Positions 1 to 9,267 are shown, counted from the stretch's first letter. The stretch is DNA of 64,000 nt from Thermoguttaceae bacterium (GCA_017937485.1 JAGBDN010000024.1:1-64000), one strand, 5' to 3'. Program-made: numbers and translations. Notes: generated by a model not told the origin, from the letters alone.

Positions 1-775
1 CGAAGAATGTAACGTTTTTCGAGTATTCTTGTTATCGCTCTATAAAGTTATTGAACTCAATGAATTCGACAAAATTATAGTTATGTTTCTAAGATCCGCC
101 GCTCAACCGACTTACGCTCTCGCCCCGCTTAACCGTCAACGTTGCCGTCGACCGTCAAACTCGGCGCGAACCGTCGACAAGCGACAAAATCCCAGACGCC
201 ACTCTTGCATCACCTAATTGTAAAATATCGTTTAAAACCTCGGCTTACGCCTTCGTTTTAAGCAACTTCAACGATTTTTCAACCGTCAAACTTTCGCTAT
301 TTTCGCCGACCGTCAAGGTCGCATTTTCTTTTTTACTCGCCGCTTTCATCGAAGCGACTCATCTATCTTAGCGCCGTTTTTGTTTTCGTCAAGAGCTTTT
401 TTGAAAAATTTTTATTTTCGTTTTCGCTTTTGACTTTTCCGCTCGAAAGCGAACCGGCGTTTGTCGTCGTCGCGGTCATTGCCAGCGACAGGTAAGAATA
501 TACCCCAAGAAGCAAAAAGCGCAAGGGGGCAAATTCTTAATTTTTTCAAAATTTCTTTTTCTACAAAAGCGGTCGTTATCCCGCCCATACCACCTATTTT
601 CCTTATTTTGCATATACTGCGTTATTCTCCGTTTCCGCCGTTTTGTCTTTCCAAATTTCATTCCCCTCCGTTTCGCCGCCTTGGCGCGCTCCCTTTTTTA
701 TAGTATAATGTCGTTTTCACGTCGTTTGTTTCCTATCGGCGCATTTTGAGCGTCAACGTTTTCCCGGAGGTTTCT
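1..775. other. intergenic region, no gene supported
   Basis: I see no convincing gene in this stretch. Short open frames exist on both strands but lack a ribosome binding site and read as low-complexity Arg/Ser/Lys peptides. The sequence is more AT-rich than its surroundings and carries scattered copies of the word CGACCGTCAA or CCGTCAA (for example near 136, 149, 289 and 310). The last 30 bases carry the CGGAGG ribosome binding site (765-770) of the pseudouridine synthase gene. The window may open just after a gene that ends outside it. Confidence 0.5.
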
Positions 776-2197
776 ATGGCTCGCTCCCGACATTCTCGTC
801 CGCAATCGCAGTCTCGCAACCGCAAGCCCCGTCTCGATTCTTCGCGAGCTCCGAAGCCCGGTCGCCCGCGTTTTACCACCAATTCCCGTCAAGAGCGCGC
901 CGCGGCCAACTCCGTTTTCGCGAACGCTCCGGTCAAGAAGCCGAAAAAAGTCGTCGACGCCGACGACCCGCTCGCCGAGGAGCTCGGGCATCGCCTGCAA
1001 AAAGTTCTCGCGGCGGCAGGCTACGGAAGTCGACGCAAGTGCGAGGAACTCATCGCCGAAGGACGCGTCGAAGTCGACGGCGTCGTCGTTACGGAACTCG
1101 GCGTTCGCGTCTTTCCGAACGAACAGCGGATTCGCGTCGACGGCGAAGCGCTCCCGAAGGCGAAACCGATTTACCTCGCCCTTAATAAGCCGAAAAACAC
1201 CCTTTGCACCAACAGCGACCCGCAAGGTCGACGCCGCGTCCTCGACTTTATCCCCGAGCAGTTCGGCCGACTCTTCCCGGTCGGTCGTCTCGACCAAAAC
1301 AGCGAAGGCCTTATTCTCCTCACCAACGACGGCGCGCTTGCGGAACGCCTGACCCACCCGCGTTTCGAAGCGCCGAAAAAGTACAAAGTGCAAGTCGCCG
1401 GGCTCGTCGACTACGAACTGGCGCGCGACCTCAAACGGGGCGTCCACATCGCCGAAGGAATCGTGCAAGCGGACGACGTCGTTATTAAATCCCGCCACAA
1501 AATGAGTTCCGTCCTCGAAATCACCCTTACCGAGGGTAAAAACCGCGAAATTCGCCGGATGCTCGCTCGTCTCGGACACAAAGTGATGCAACTGCAACGC
1601 GTTCAAGTCGGCTCGATTAAACTCGGCAAAATGGCGCCGGGCGAGTTCCGCCGCCTCAACCCCAAGGAAGTCGCCGAGCTTTACCGAACCGCTCGAACGC
1701 CGAACGACGCCGCGTCGACAAAACCGCGTTTGCGTCCGATTGAAATTTCCGAAATCGAGATGCGAAACGCGCCGGAAACCGAAGACGAAAAACGCTCGAA
1801 AACCGGCAAAAACTCGAACGTTGCAAACGCCGACTCCGCCGCCGAAGCGACGCCGCGTCGTCGACAATTCGACCCGTCGTTCGAACGCTTCGCCGAACCG
1901 TCGCGACGTCGCGAAGCGAATCCGGATTTCCGCGAAGAGTTTCGCTCCGAAGAGCGCCGCGAACGCCGTCGCCGCGTTCGCGAAGAATTCGACGACGAAG
2001 AACGAACGATCGGCCCGCGCAAGTTCGACCGCACCGAACGCGAAGGCGGTCGCGACCGCTTCAACGCCGACGCTTCCGAACGTCGCGGCGGCCAAAAGCG
2101 TTTCGGCGACAAACCGTCGTTCAACGCTAACCGCAAGCCTGGCGGCGACTTCCGAGGCGGAGCGAAACGCGGCTCCGGCCCGAAACGCGGTCGCTAA
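776..2197 (+). CDS. S4-domain 23S/16S rRNA pseudouridine synthase (RsuA/RluB family)
   Basis: The protein (473 aa) isomerises specific uridines in rRNA to pseudouridine in the cytoplasm. An S4 RNA-binding domain lies at about residues 72-118, followed by the synthase fold. The catalytic-Asp motif GRLD sits at about 170-173 inside VGRLDQNSEGLILLTNDG, and the family motif KNREIRRM follows near 255. The family is usually 230-290 aa. Here there is an extra Lys/Arg/Pro-rich N-terminus of about 65 residues and an extra C-terminal tail of about 160 residues rich in Arg, Glu and Gly, probably disordered and RNA-binding. The ATG at 776 was chosen because CGGAGG sits 5 bases upstream; an in-frame codon at 746 lacks such a site. 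RluB is the most likely member, but RsuA, RluE or RluF cannot be separated by eye. Confidence 0.93.
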   Translation: MARSRHSRPQSQSRNRKPRLDSSRAPKPGRPRFTTNSRQERAAANSVFANAPVKKPKKVVDADDPLAEELGHRLQKVLAAAGYGSRRKCEELIAEGRVEVDGVVVTELGVRVFPNEQRIRVDGEALPKAKPIYLALNKPKNTLCTNSDPQGRRRVLDFIPEQFGRLFPVGRLDQNSEGLILLTNDGALAERLTHPRFEAPKKYKVQVAGLVDYELARDLKRGVHIAEGIVQADDVVIKSRHKMSSVLEITLTEGKNREIRRMLARLGHKVMQLQRVQVGSIKLGKMAPGEFRRLNPKEVAELYRTARTPNDAASTKPRLRPIEISEIEMRNAPETEDEKRSKTGKNSNVANADSAAEATPRRRQFDPSFERFAEPSRRREANPDFREEFRSEERRERRRRVREEFDDEERTIGPRKFDRTEREGGRDRFNADASERRGGQKRFGDKPSFNANRKPGGDFRGGAKRGSGPKRGR

Positions 2198-2442
2198 CGC
2201 TCTCAACTTCGCCCCTATATAAACAACGCAAAAATTAACGGCGGTTTTGCAACGACGCCGCGTCGCTTTTCGTTAACGACGTCGCGTCGTCGAGTCGCTC
2301 GACTTTCGTCGACGCGACGTCTCGCCGCCGTTTCAACCGTATTTAACGCTTTCAATCGTTTTTAATCGCTTAACCGTTTTCAACCGCCGACGACGCCGCG
2401 TAAAGGCGCCGACGCAACCGACAACAACGCAAGGAGTTCGGC

Positions 2443-3303
2443 ATGTCGCACGACTGTATTTCTCAACGTAAAGACGTTTGGACCGGCGTCGGGACGACGC
2501 TCGAAAACCGGCAAATCGCCGATTCGACTTGGAAAATTTCAATCGAAGCGCCGGAGTTCGCGGCTCGGGTCGAATCGGGCAAGTTCGTAATGCTTCGTCT
2601 TGCCGCCGGCGACGATCCGCTTCTCGGAAGACCGTTCGCAATTTACGACGTCGACAAGACTTCGGGCCGAGTCGAGGTCGTTTACGCGGTCGTCGGCAAG
2701 GGAACGACGCGACTTACGACGCTTCGCCCGGGCGACCCGATTCGCCTTTGGGGCCCGCTCGGCAACGGTTGGAACGTCGCGCTTAAAGGCGACGCGCCGA
2801 AACGCCTCGTCTTGGTCGCGGGCGGCGTCGGGAACGCGCCGTTCTATCTCCTTATCAAGGAGCAACTTGAAGCGGCAAAAAAAGACCCGGCGAACGCTCC
2901 GAAATTGACGTTCGTTTTCGGCGCGCGGTCGGCGGAGCGTTTGAGTTGCGTCGACGATTTCCGAGCGCTCGGCGTCGACGTTCGCCTCGCGACGGAAGAC
3001 GGAAGCGCCGGAACGAAGGGCTTTGTAACGGACGTTTTCCCGGAAATTTTGCCGGACGACGTCGCGCCGGAAGGCGTTCGCCTTCTCTGCTGCGGGCCGC
3101 ACCCGATGTTAAAAGCCGTCGCCAAGTACTCGGAAGCGCGCGGTTTCGAATGCTGGACGTCGCTGGAATCGCCGATGGCTTGCGGTTTGGGGATTTGCTT
3201 CTCCTGCGTCGTCGACTGGAAAACGGACGACGGAACTTGGGATTACAAGAGAACTTGCGCCGACGGCCCGGTCTTCGACGCGTCCCGCCTCCGCTGGGAT
3301 TGA
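2443..3303 (+). CDS. pyrK: dihydroorotate dehydrogenase electron-transfer subunit (PyrK type)
   Basis: An iron-sulfur flavoprotein of 286 aa that passes electrons from dihydroorotate dehydrogenase PyrD to NAD+ in pyrimidine synthesis. The N-terminal FAD domain carries RPFAIYDV (about 63-70), matching the family's RPFSI flavin motif. The NAD domain carries AGGVGNAPF (about 126-134). The C-terminal [2Fe-2S] ligands are all present: Cys247, Cys252, Cys255 and Cys272 in CGLGICFSC plus a later Cys. Length is close to the family norm of 255-290 aa. AAGGAG lies just upstream of the ATG. The partner pyrD is not adjacent, so the gene is separated from the rest of the pathway. A related ferredoxin-reductase subunit of another oxidoreductase is a weaker alternative. 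Confidence 0.88.
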   Translation: MSHDCISQRKDVWTGVGTTLENRQIADSTWKISIEAPEFAARVESGKFVMLRLAAGDDPLLGRPFAIYDVDKTSGRVEVVYAVVGKGTTRLTTLRPGDPIRLWGPLGNGWNVALKGDAPKRLVLVAGGVGNAPFYLLIKEQLEAAKKDPANAPKLTFVFGARSAERLSCVDDFRALGVDVRLATEDGSAGTKGFVTDVFPEILPDDVAPEGVRLLCCGPHPMLKAVAKYSEARGFECWTSLESPMACGLGICFSCVVDWKTDDGTWDYKRTCADGPVFDASRLRWD

Positions 3304-3349
3304 CGCCGAGTAACGCTAGCCGAATCGCGACGCGGCGCCGTCCGCTAAA

Positions 3350-3427
3350 AACGACGCCGCGTCGTTCATTATAAATTTATTGCGATTCGACGTCTTGTCG
3401 TTGTTTTTAAACGACACGGCGTCGTTT
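3350..3427 (+). terminator. two consecutive hairpins after pyrK
   Basis: Hairpin one pairs AACGACG (3350-3356) with CGTCGTT (3360-3366). Hairpin two pairs AAACGAC (3409-3415) with GTCGTTT (3421-3427). Both end in short T runs and are built from the same ACGACG/CGTCGT words. They probably end pyrK transcription, but the U tracts are weak. Confidence 0.5.
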
Positions 3428-3598
3428 CTCGCGTCTCAACTTCAACCTCAACGTCAAAAACGTTAAACGCGGTTCAAACGCCGCGCCGCTCTCAATATTT
3501 CATTATTCGTTCGTCGCGACGACGTTTTACCGGGAGTCGCGGCGTTTTACGCAATCCTTTCATTCGCAACGTTTACCCCGTTTTTAGGAGGACTCGCT

Positions 3599-5812
3599 AT
3601 GCAAAACGTCGTCGCGGCTTTTCTGCTCGCGCTCGGCGCTTGGAGCGTCGAATTCAACGAAGCGACGTCGCGTCTCACGATGACGCACGCCGAAACCAAC
3701 GTTCAAATTTCCGGCGAACTCGGGTTCGTCGTCGACGGCAAAGATTGGACCGTCGCCGCCCCGCGCGACGCCGTTTCGCACCGTCTCGCGCTCGTCGACC
3801 CGCAAGGGGAAGCGCAAGGCTACCTCGTCTTCAACGCCGACGGCGACCGGCTCGAAGTCCTTGCGTATCACCGCACTAGGCAGTTTTACCTCGGCGAAAT
3901 TTCGTTCCGCGGCGACGTCGTTTTCCGCGACGATTCGTTCCCCTGCCGCACTCGCTCGCAAGTCGGAGAGCGCGTTCTGCCGCTCGCGACCGGCGTCGTC
4001 GACTCCGCGACGAACGACTCCCTTTTCGCCCGCGAAGAAGACTTGGCGCTTCGGTTCGACGCCGCGAATTTGCGCTTGACGACGAAAAACGCCGCGACGC
4101 AACCCGACGCCGCGTCGAGCTTTATCGACGGAGCGCAATACGCCGTCGAAGCGTCCGGGCGGATTCACGAAGCGTCGGAAGCGGTCTTTTCGGTCGCCGT
4201 CGATAAACGTTACTATCAAAAGCGTTGGGTTCCTTATTACAAGCCGATCGACCGCAAGCGCTGTCCGTCGCCGCCGACCGGCTGGATGTCTTGGAACCTC
4301 TATTTCGACACGGCGGGCGCGGAAGAAAACCTCGCCGAAGCGCGCGTCGGGAAGGAACATTTGCAACCGTTCGGGCTCGAGTTTTGGTCGATCGAAAGTT
4401 GGCAAGGGAACAGCGATAAGTTGCCGGTTTCCGGGTTTTACAACTTGAACCTTGAAGTCAACGAACGCCAATTCCCGAAGGGAATGAAACAGCTCGCCGA
4501 CGATATTCGCGCGCTCGGTTTCCGACCCGGGCTTTGGACCGCGCCGTTCGGCACCGGCTCGAAAGAGTTTTACGAAGCGCATAAAGATTGGTTCCTGCAC
4601 GATAAAGACGGGAACCCCATGCGCACCTGGAACGGCGTCTACACGATCGACCCGTCGAACGACGAGATGGTCGCGCACATGCGCCGCATTCACGAAATCG
4701 CTTCGAAAGACTGGGGTTACGAGTTCTTCAAGATCGACGGCATGTCCGGCGCCAACTCCGGTTACTGCGCGCACTTCTTCGAACGCGCCGACGTTCGCGC
4801 CGCGTTCGACAATCCGCAAGTCGAGGCGCCGTTCGAGCGTTGCGTTAAGGCGTTGCGCGAAGGTATCGGCGAAGACCGCGTTTTCCTCGCCTGTCAAGGG
4901 CACTTCACCGGGCCGGAAGCGGCGTTCGCCGACGCGGCTCGCACCGGCGCCGACGTCGTTCACCCGAACCAACCCGTTAAATGGGAAAACGTTATGCGTC
5001 AGGCCGGGCGCACGCTCAATCAAGTTTTCACGAACAACATCGTTTTCTTCTCCGACCCGGACACGCTCCTCGTCAACGAAGCGCTGACGCTCGAAGAGGC
5101 CCGCGTCGCGACGACGGTCGTTTCGCTCCCGGGCCAAATGATGTTCGCCGGGGACAAACTCGCGGAACTCCCGATGGAGCGGATGCGGCTCCTGCAGAAG
5201 ACGCTCCCGGTTTGCGACGTCCGCCCGAACGCGCTTTACCCGTTCTTCGGCGCCGAACTGCCGATTTGGAACCTTAAAGTCGGCAAGGACTTCGGCGCTT
5301 GGGACGTCGTCGCGCTCTTCAACTGGAGCGACGAAGAAGCGACCGTCGGCTTCGACTTCGCGGAAATCGGGCTCGACGAGGCGCCGCGCGTCGCGTTCGA
5401 GTTTTGGACGGAAACGTATCTCGGCGAAAACTCGAAGCGCTTCGAAACGATCGTCCCGGCTCACGGCGTTCGCCTCTTGGCGCTGCACCGCAAAACCGAC
5501 GTTCCGCAATTTTTGTCGAGCGACCGACACGTTACCCAAGGCGCGGTCGACCTTTGCGATTGCCGCTTCGACGCGGAAACGGCGACGCTCGCCGCGACGC
5601 TTCGTCTTGTCGCCAAAAATAAAACGACGGCGCGCTTCCTCGTTCCGACGGGCTTTGAGTTCGTCGAAGCGACGGCGGACGGCGAAAACGCTTCGAAGGT
5701 CGCGCTCGAAACGGCGCTTCAAGACGTCGACGGCGGCAAGTTGTTAAGCGTCGGCGCGACGGCGCCCGAAAGCGGCGATTACTCGATTCGCTTGAAGTTC
5801 GAAAAACGCTAA
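3599..5812 (+). CDS. alpha-galactosidase-like glycoside hydrolase (GH27/GH36 clan)
   Basis: A 737 aa enzyme predicted to remove alpha-galactosyl (or related) residues from oligo- or polysaccharides. The N-terminal beta domain is followed by a TIM barrel starting near TGWMSWNLYF (about 230). The nucleophile motif FFKIDG places the catalytic Asp at 380. The RxxxD motif RTGAD gives Arg448 and Asp452 as the likely acid/base region, as in clan GH-D. The C-terminal part (about 570 onward) is a beta-sandwich of the type these enzymes carry. The N-terminus (MQNVVAAFLLALGAW) is hydrophobic but short, so export is possible rather than certain. TAGGAGGA 6-7 bases upstream sets the start. The gene stands alone between terminators. 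Exact GH family and substrate need a profile search. Confidence 0.82.
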   Translation: MQNVVAAFLLALGAWSVEFNEATSRLTMTHAETNVQISGELGFVVDGKDWTVAAPRDAVSHRLALVDPQGEAQGYLVFNADGDRLEVLAYHRTRQFYLGEISFRGDVVFRDDSFPCRTRSQVGERVLPLATGVVDSATNDSLFAREEDLALRFDAANLRLTTKNAATQPDAASSFIDGAQYAVEASGRIHEASEAVFSVAVDKRYYQKRWVPYYKPIDRKRCPSPPTGWMSWNLYFDTAGAEENLAEARVGKEHLQPFGLEFWSIESWQGNSDKLPVSGFYNLNLEVNERQFPKGMKQLADDIRALGFRPGLWTAPFGTGSKEFYEAHKDWFLHDKDGNPMRTWNGVYTIDPSNDEMVAHMRRIHEIASKDWGYEFFKIDGMSGANSGYCAHFFERADVRAAFDNPQVEAPFERCVKALREGIGEDRVFLACQGHFTGPEAAFADAARTGADVVHPNQPVKWENVMRQAGRTLNQVFTNNIVFFSDPDTLLVNEALTLEEARVATTVVSLPGQMMFAGDKLAELPMERMRLLQKTLPVCDVRPNALYPFFGAELPIWNLKVGKDFGAWDVVALFNWSDEEATVGFDFAEIGLDEAPRVAFEFWTETYLGENSKRFETIVPAHGVRLLALHRKTDVPQFLSSDRHVTQGAVDLCDCRFDAETATLAATLRLVAKNKTTARFLVPTGFEFVEATADGENASKVALETALQDVDGGKLLSVGATAPESGDYSIRLKFEKR

Positions 5813-5847
5813 ACTTTTTGTTTAACGCGTTGCGACGCTAAAACGAC

Positions 5848-5889
5848 AAAACGCCGCGCCGACCGGTTTCGGGTCGACGCGGCGTTTTT
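5848..5889 (+). terminator. intrinsic terminator of the alpha-galactosidase gene
   Basis: A stem of about 17 bp with a single mismatch (AAAACGCCGCG... pairing with ...CGCGGCGTTTT), loop near 5865-5871, followed by a T run at 5885-5889. This is a textbook rho-independent terminator 35 bases after the stop. Confidence 0.85.
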
Positions 5890-5906
5890 CTTTTCTTGAC
5901 GCTCGA

Positions 5907-5997
5907 CGGTTACTCGGCGTCGTTTTTATTCCTTTGCGTCCGTCGGTTATTCGGCGTCGTTTTTATTCCTTAGCGTTCTTCGGTTATTCGGCGTCGT
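5907..5997. repeat. 37-bp tandem repeat reaching into the 3' end of the DUF5662 gene
   Basis: Copies start at 5907, 5944 and 5981, a period of 37 bp, each beginning CGGTTATTCGGCGTCG with slight variation. On the minus strand every copy reads GACGCCGAATAA or a close variant, which is the Asp-Ala-Glu-stop end of the neighbouring gene. The third copy is the gene's own 3' end. Because 37 is not a multiple of three and the copies lie beyond the stop, they are not translated. Confidence 0.85.
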
Positions 5998-6565
5998 CGC
6001 AAGCCGTTTTCGCTTCGAAGGCGTTGCGCGCCTCTTCGTATATTTCGCGTGCGCGGCGCAACGGACGCAAACTTTCCTCGGCGGCGAGCGCTTCCAACAT
6101 CGCGAAGTGAAACCGCTTCGAAATCGGATGCATATTGACCGGACGGCGTTCGTCGCGGCGTCGCCACCAAGCGAGGAGCCCGGCAAAACGGAAGTCCTTG
6201 CCGTTATAGACTTTCGACGCGGAAACGCAATCGCAAACCATCTCGAGCGCGTACTCGAACGGCATCGGAATCGGCGTTCCCTTTTCGTCGAGCCAGTCGA
6301 GCCAATACTCGTAATGGTGCGGGTTGCGGCCCTTGTGATGGAGCCAAGCGAGCGAAAAACCGTTGAGTTCGCGAGAAATCCCGACCGGCGAACGCTTGCC
6401 GTCGAAATAACGAACCGACTCGAAAAACTCGGTCGGCGAGTATTTCGACCAGTCGTGCATAAAACCGCGCCAAGGAATCCCGGCGTAACAGCAGTAAGCG
6501 AAAACAAGCGTCTTGTGCCGCGTTATCAAACAAAAATGCTTTACCGCTTTCGTTATCCAGTTCAT
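5984..6565 (-). CDS. DUF5662 family protein
   Basis: A 193 aa soluble protein of unknown function. It matches the DUF5662 pattern: FMHDWSKYSPTEF near residue 36 and AWLHHKGRNPHHYEYW near 73. These supply His, Asp and several further His residues of the kind that bind metal in HD-like hydrolases, so a metal-dependent activity is plausible but unproven. AAGGAG lies upstream of the ATG. Members I know of are mostly from Firmicutes and phages, so horizontal acquisition is possible, but base composition looks like that of the neighbours. The 3' end is embedded in a 37-bp tandem array. Confidence 0.75.
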   Translation of the reverse strand: MNWITKAVKHFCLITRHKTLVFAYCCYAGIPWRGFMHDWSKYSPTEFFESVRYFDGKRSPVGISRELNGFSLAWLHHKGRNPHHYEYWLDWLDEKGTPIPMPFEYALEMVCDCVSASKVYNGKDFRFAGLLAWWRRRDERRPVNMHPISKRFHFAMLEALAAEESLRPLRRAREIYEEARNAFEAKTACDDAE

Positions 6566-6630
6566 CGCTTCGCTCCTTGATCGCCGCCGCGCCCAAGTCT
6601 CGCCCTTTTCAAGATTCGCCGACGTTAAAA

Positions 6631-6657
6631 AACCCGACGTCGCGCCGACGTCGGGTC
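6631..6657 (-). terminator. intrinsic terminator of the PpiD-like gene
   Basis: Perfect 10-bp stem CCCGACGTCG/CGACGTCGGG (6633-6642 and 6646-6655) with a 3-base loop. Read on the minus strand it is followed by a run of six T (6627-6632 on plus are A), about 70 bases after the stop at 6727. Confidence 0.85.
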
Positions 6658-6726
6658 GAAAAAACCGTTAGAATCGGGCGCCGGGTCGCGTTGCCGCGCT
6701 CGACGCTCGATTCGGATTAACGGGAA

Positions 6727-9267
6727 TTAGCGGTCGTCGCGCGGAATCGAAACCCATTCGAAACCGGCGTCTTCGCGGAGATTTTCAATGAATTTCTCGG
6801 TGAAACGCGAAGCGCGAGCGCGGTTCAGGAAGTTCGCGACGTTTTGGAGGTTGTAATCGTCCTCCAATTTTTCGAAGTTTTCGCGAAGCGCGTCTTCCGG
6901 ATCTTTTTCGGTCAACTTCAAGACGAACACGCGATCTTTCGGTTGGTTCGCGACGACGGCGACGTCGCCGACGTTCATACCGAACGCGGTTTCGTTGAAG
7001 TCCCAACCCGGCGCGACGATCGCTTTGTTATCGCGGAACGCTTCGCCCGCTTCGACGCCCTTTTCGCGAATTTCGGCGAGTTGCGGAGCCGATTGCGACG
7101 CGAAGTTCGGGGACGCGGTCGGGAGTTCGAGGAAGCTGAAACGTTCGGTTTCGACGAGTTTGTCGGCGGCCAACGCGGCGAAATCGGCGCCTTCGGCTTT
7201 CGCGCTTTCGGCGAACTTGTCGGCGGCGGCTTGCGCGAGTTTCGCGGCTTCGCGAAGTTTCCAAGCGGCGAGAACGTCGGCTTTGGCTTCTTCAAATTCC
7301 GGCGAATTTTCCGTTTTCACTTCGGTCGCGCGGTAAATGTAAGCGGCGTCGTCCGCAAAATCGACTTTCGCCGGAGCGTAGGCGAGCGGCGCGCGTTGGT
7401 AAATCGTCGCCAATTCGTTCGCCGGCAACGCTTCGTTGATATACGCTTCTTCGAACGTTTCAACGGCGCCTTCTTCGGAAGCGTAATACGCGAAACCGTT
7501 GGCTTCGGCGAACGCTTTCGCGTCGACTTTCGCAATACCGTCGACTTCGCGACCTTCGGTTTTCGCGGCGGAGTATTCGCGATAGTAGGCGGCGAATTGG
7601 GCGTTCAATTCGTCGAGTTTCGCGTTCATTTTTTCGATCGCGAGCGTTTCGCGAATGCGATCTTTCACTTCGTCGAGCGTATAATATTCGGCTTCAGCCG
7701 GAGCGGCTTCCGTCGCCGGGGTTTCTTCAGCCGGAGCGGCTTCCGTCGCCGGAGCTTCTTCAGCCGGGGCGGCTTCCGTCGCCGGGGCTTCTTCAGCCGG
7801 AGCGGCTTCCGTCGCCGGAGCTTCTTCAGCCGGAGCGGCTTCCGTCGCCGGAGCTTCTTCAGCCGGAGCAGCTTCCGTCGCCGGAGCTTCTTCGACCGGG
7901 GCGGCTTCTTCCACTTCTTGTTGATAAGAAACGAGGAGAATTTCCGCTTGTTTGTACGCGGTCGGTTCTTCAGCCGGGGCGGCTTCCGTCGCCGGGGCTT
8001 CTTCAGCCGGAGCGGCTTCCGTCGCCGGGGCTTCTTCAGCCGGAGCGGCTTCCGTCGCCGGAGCTTCTTCCGCCGGAGCGGCTTCCGTCGCCGGAGCTTC
8101 TTCCGCCGGAGCGGCTTCCGTCGCCGGGGCGGCTTCAGCCGGGGCGGCTTCCGTCGCCGGAGCTTCTTCCGCCGGAGCGGTTTCCGTCGCCGGGGCTTCT
8201 TCAGCCGGAGCGGCTTCCGGAAGTTTGAGATCCGCGATACCGTCCAACGAGAGCCCCGGTTCTTCCGCCGGAGCGGTCGGGGTTACCGTCGGTTTTTTGA
8301 AGTCTTCGCGGTGTTCGTCGTAATATTTTTGGACTTCTTCGTCGCTAATCGCGGCGAGAACTTCCGGCGTAACGTCGGCGCGGACGACTTCCAACGCGAT
8401 CTTCGTCGGTTGGGTGAAACCGGGCGTCGCGGAAGAAGCGTTCGCCACGACGTTGCGGTATTGTTCGTAAAATTTCTTCAGTTCTTCTTCCGACGGATCC
8501 GCGATTTCGCCGACGTAATCCGCGGCGTTGAACGCGACGACGTTCGCCTTCATCGAGCGGTTCGTCGCTTCGAACGCTTCGGCCAAGTCGGCGGAAACGA
8601 CGAGCGCGCTCGGGTTGTCGTAACGAGCGACGGCGCGTTCGTAAGCGATTTGCTCTTTCAGCAAGTCGATCAGAAGTTGGTCGTTCAGACCGCCGGCGTT
8701 ATAGCACATTTGCCATTCTTCCGGGGAGAGCGAACCGCCGAGAAGCGTTTGCAGGTATTGCGTCGCGTCGGCGTCGCTCGCGGCCAAGCCCTTGTCGTAA
8801 GCGAATTGCAGGATCAGCCAACGGTTGACCAAGGCTTGCGCGTCGGACAAAGCGTATTCCAACTCGGTCGCCATCGCGTTGAGACGTTGCGCTTGCGCGG
8901 CTTTGTTGCCGTCTTTTCTCGACAAAGCGGCAATATAGAATTGCGCGAGATAATTCTCGGGCAGATATTGCGCCATTTGAGCGGTTTCCGCCCACGCTTC
9001 GGAGTCCAGCGAATAGAACGCCGTTTGCGCGAATTTCGACAAACGCGTCGCCGAATCGTAAGTTTGACGATACGCGTCGTAATCGTAATTTCCGTACTTG
9101 ACCGTTTTCGCGATTTCGCCCGTCGTTCCGCCCTGCTGTCCGCCGGTTCCGACGCACTGCACCATCGACCCCAACGCGATGAACGAAAACATCGTAAAGA
9201 GAGTAAGCCCCGCCATCCAAGCCTTTTGATTACGGCGGAATACGCTAAAAGGATTATGTTTTGCCAT
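6727..9267 (-). CDS. PpiD/SurA-like membrane-anchored chaperone with a Pro-Ala-Glu repeat insertion
   Basis: The protein (846 aa) is probably a periplasmic folding factor. It starts with a cytoplasmic tail and one membrane segment (about residues 17-39), then a long SurA_N-type helical domain. The segment TKIALEVV...YYDEHREDFKKP near 300-330 aligns in style with the region just before the parvulin domain of PpiD. Where the parvulin domain should be there are two blocks of an 11-residue repeat (AAPAEEAPATE and variants), separated by a short island containing YKQAEILLVS that resembles only the first strand of a parvulin. A helical C-terminal domain follows. The usual active-site His residues of a parvulin are not visible, so isomerase activity is doubtful. 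It has its own promoter and terminator. Confidence 0.75.
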   Translation of the reverse strand: MAKHNPFSVFRRNQKAWMAGLTLFTMFSFIALGSMVQCVGTGGQQGGTTGEIAKTVKYGNYDYDAYRQTYDSATRLSKFAQTAFYSLDSEAWAETAQMAQYLPENYLAQFYIAALSRKDGNKAAQAQRLNAMATELEYALSDAQALVNRWLILQFAYDKGLAASDADATQYLQTLLGGSLSPEEWQMCYNAGGLNDQLLIDLLKEQIAYERAVARYDNPSALVVSADLAEAFEATNRSMKANVVAFNAADYVGEIADPSEEELKKFYEQYRNVVANASSATPGFTQPTKIALEVVRADVTPEVLAAISDEEVQKYYDEHREDFKKPTVTPTAPAEEPGLSLDGIADLKLPEAAPAEEAPATETAPAEEAPATEAAPAEAAPATEAAPAEEAPATEAAPAEEAPATEAAPAEEAPATEAAPAEEAPATEAAPAEEPTAYKQAEILLVSYQQEVEEAAPVEEAPATEAAPAEEAPATEAAPAEEAPATEAAPAEEAPATEAAPAEEAPATEAAPAEETPATEAAPAEAEYYTLDEVKDRIRETLAIEKMNAKLDELNAQFAAYYREYSAAKTEGREVDGIAKVDAKAFAEANGFAYYASEEGAVETFEEAYINEALPANELATIYQRAPLAYAPAKVDFADDAAYIYRATEVKTENSPEFEEAKADVLAAWKLREAAKLAQAAADKFAESAKAEGADFAALAADKLVETERFSFLELPTASPNFASQSAPQLAEIREKGVEAGEAFRDNKAIVAPGWDFNETAFGMNVGDVAVVANQPKDRVFVLKLTEKDPEDALRENFEKLEDDYNLQNVANFLNRARASRFTEKFIENLREDAGFEWVSIPRDDR
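7692..8216 (-). repeat. 33-bp coding minisatellite (AAPAEEAPATE) in two blocks
   Basis: In-frame 33-bp units encoding AAPAEEAPATE with variants (PATET, PAEAAP, PAEET). The two blocks contain roughly six and eight units, separated at about 7905-7967 by non-repeat sequence encoding PTAYKQAEILLVSYQQEVEE. Neighbouring units differ mainly at third positions (GGAGCT versus GGGGCT), consistent with recent unit duplication or conversion. Length variation between strains is likely. Confidence 0.9.

Noticed and set aside
29..217. 62-codon frame at the window start
   Set aside because: No ribosome site, no recognisable motif, codon use unlike the neighbours.
3584..5722. Long minus-strand reading frame (over 700 codons) opposite the alpha-galactosidase gene
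   Set aside because: Product is Arg/Val/Phe-rich without domains or a ribosome site; the plus-strand frame has clear GH motifs, signal and RBS.
5984..6565. DUF5662 gene as part of a prophage
   Set aside because: No phage structural, integrase or attachment-site features nearby; base composition matches the neighbours.
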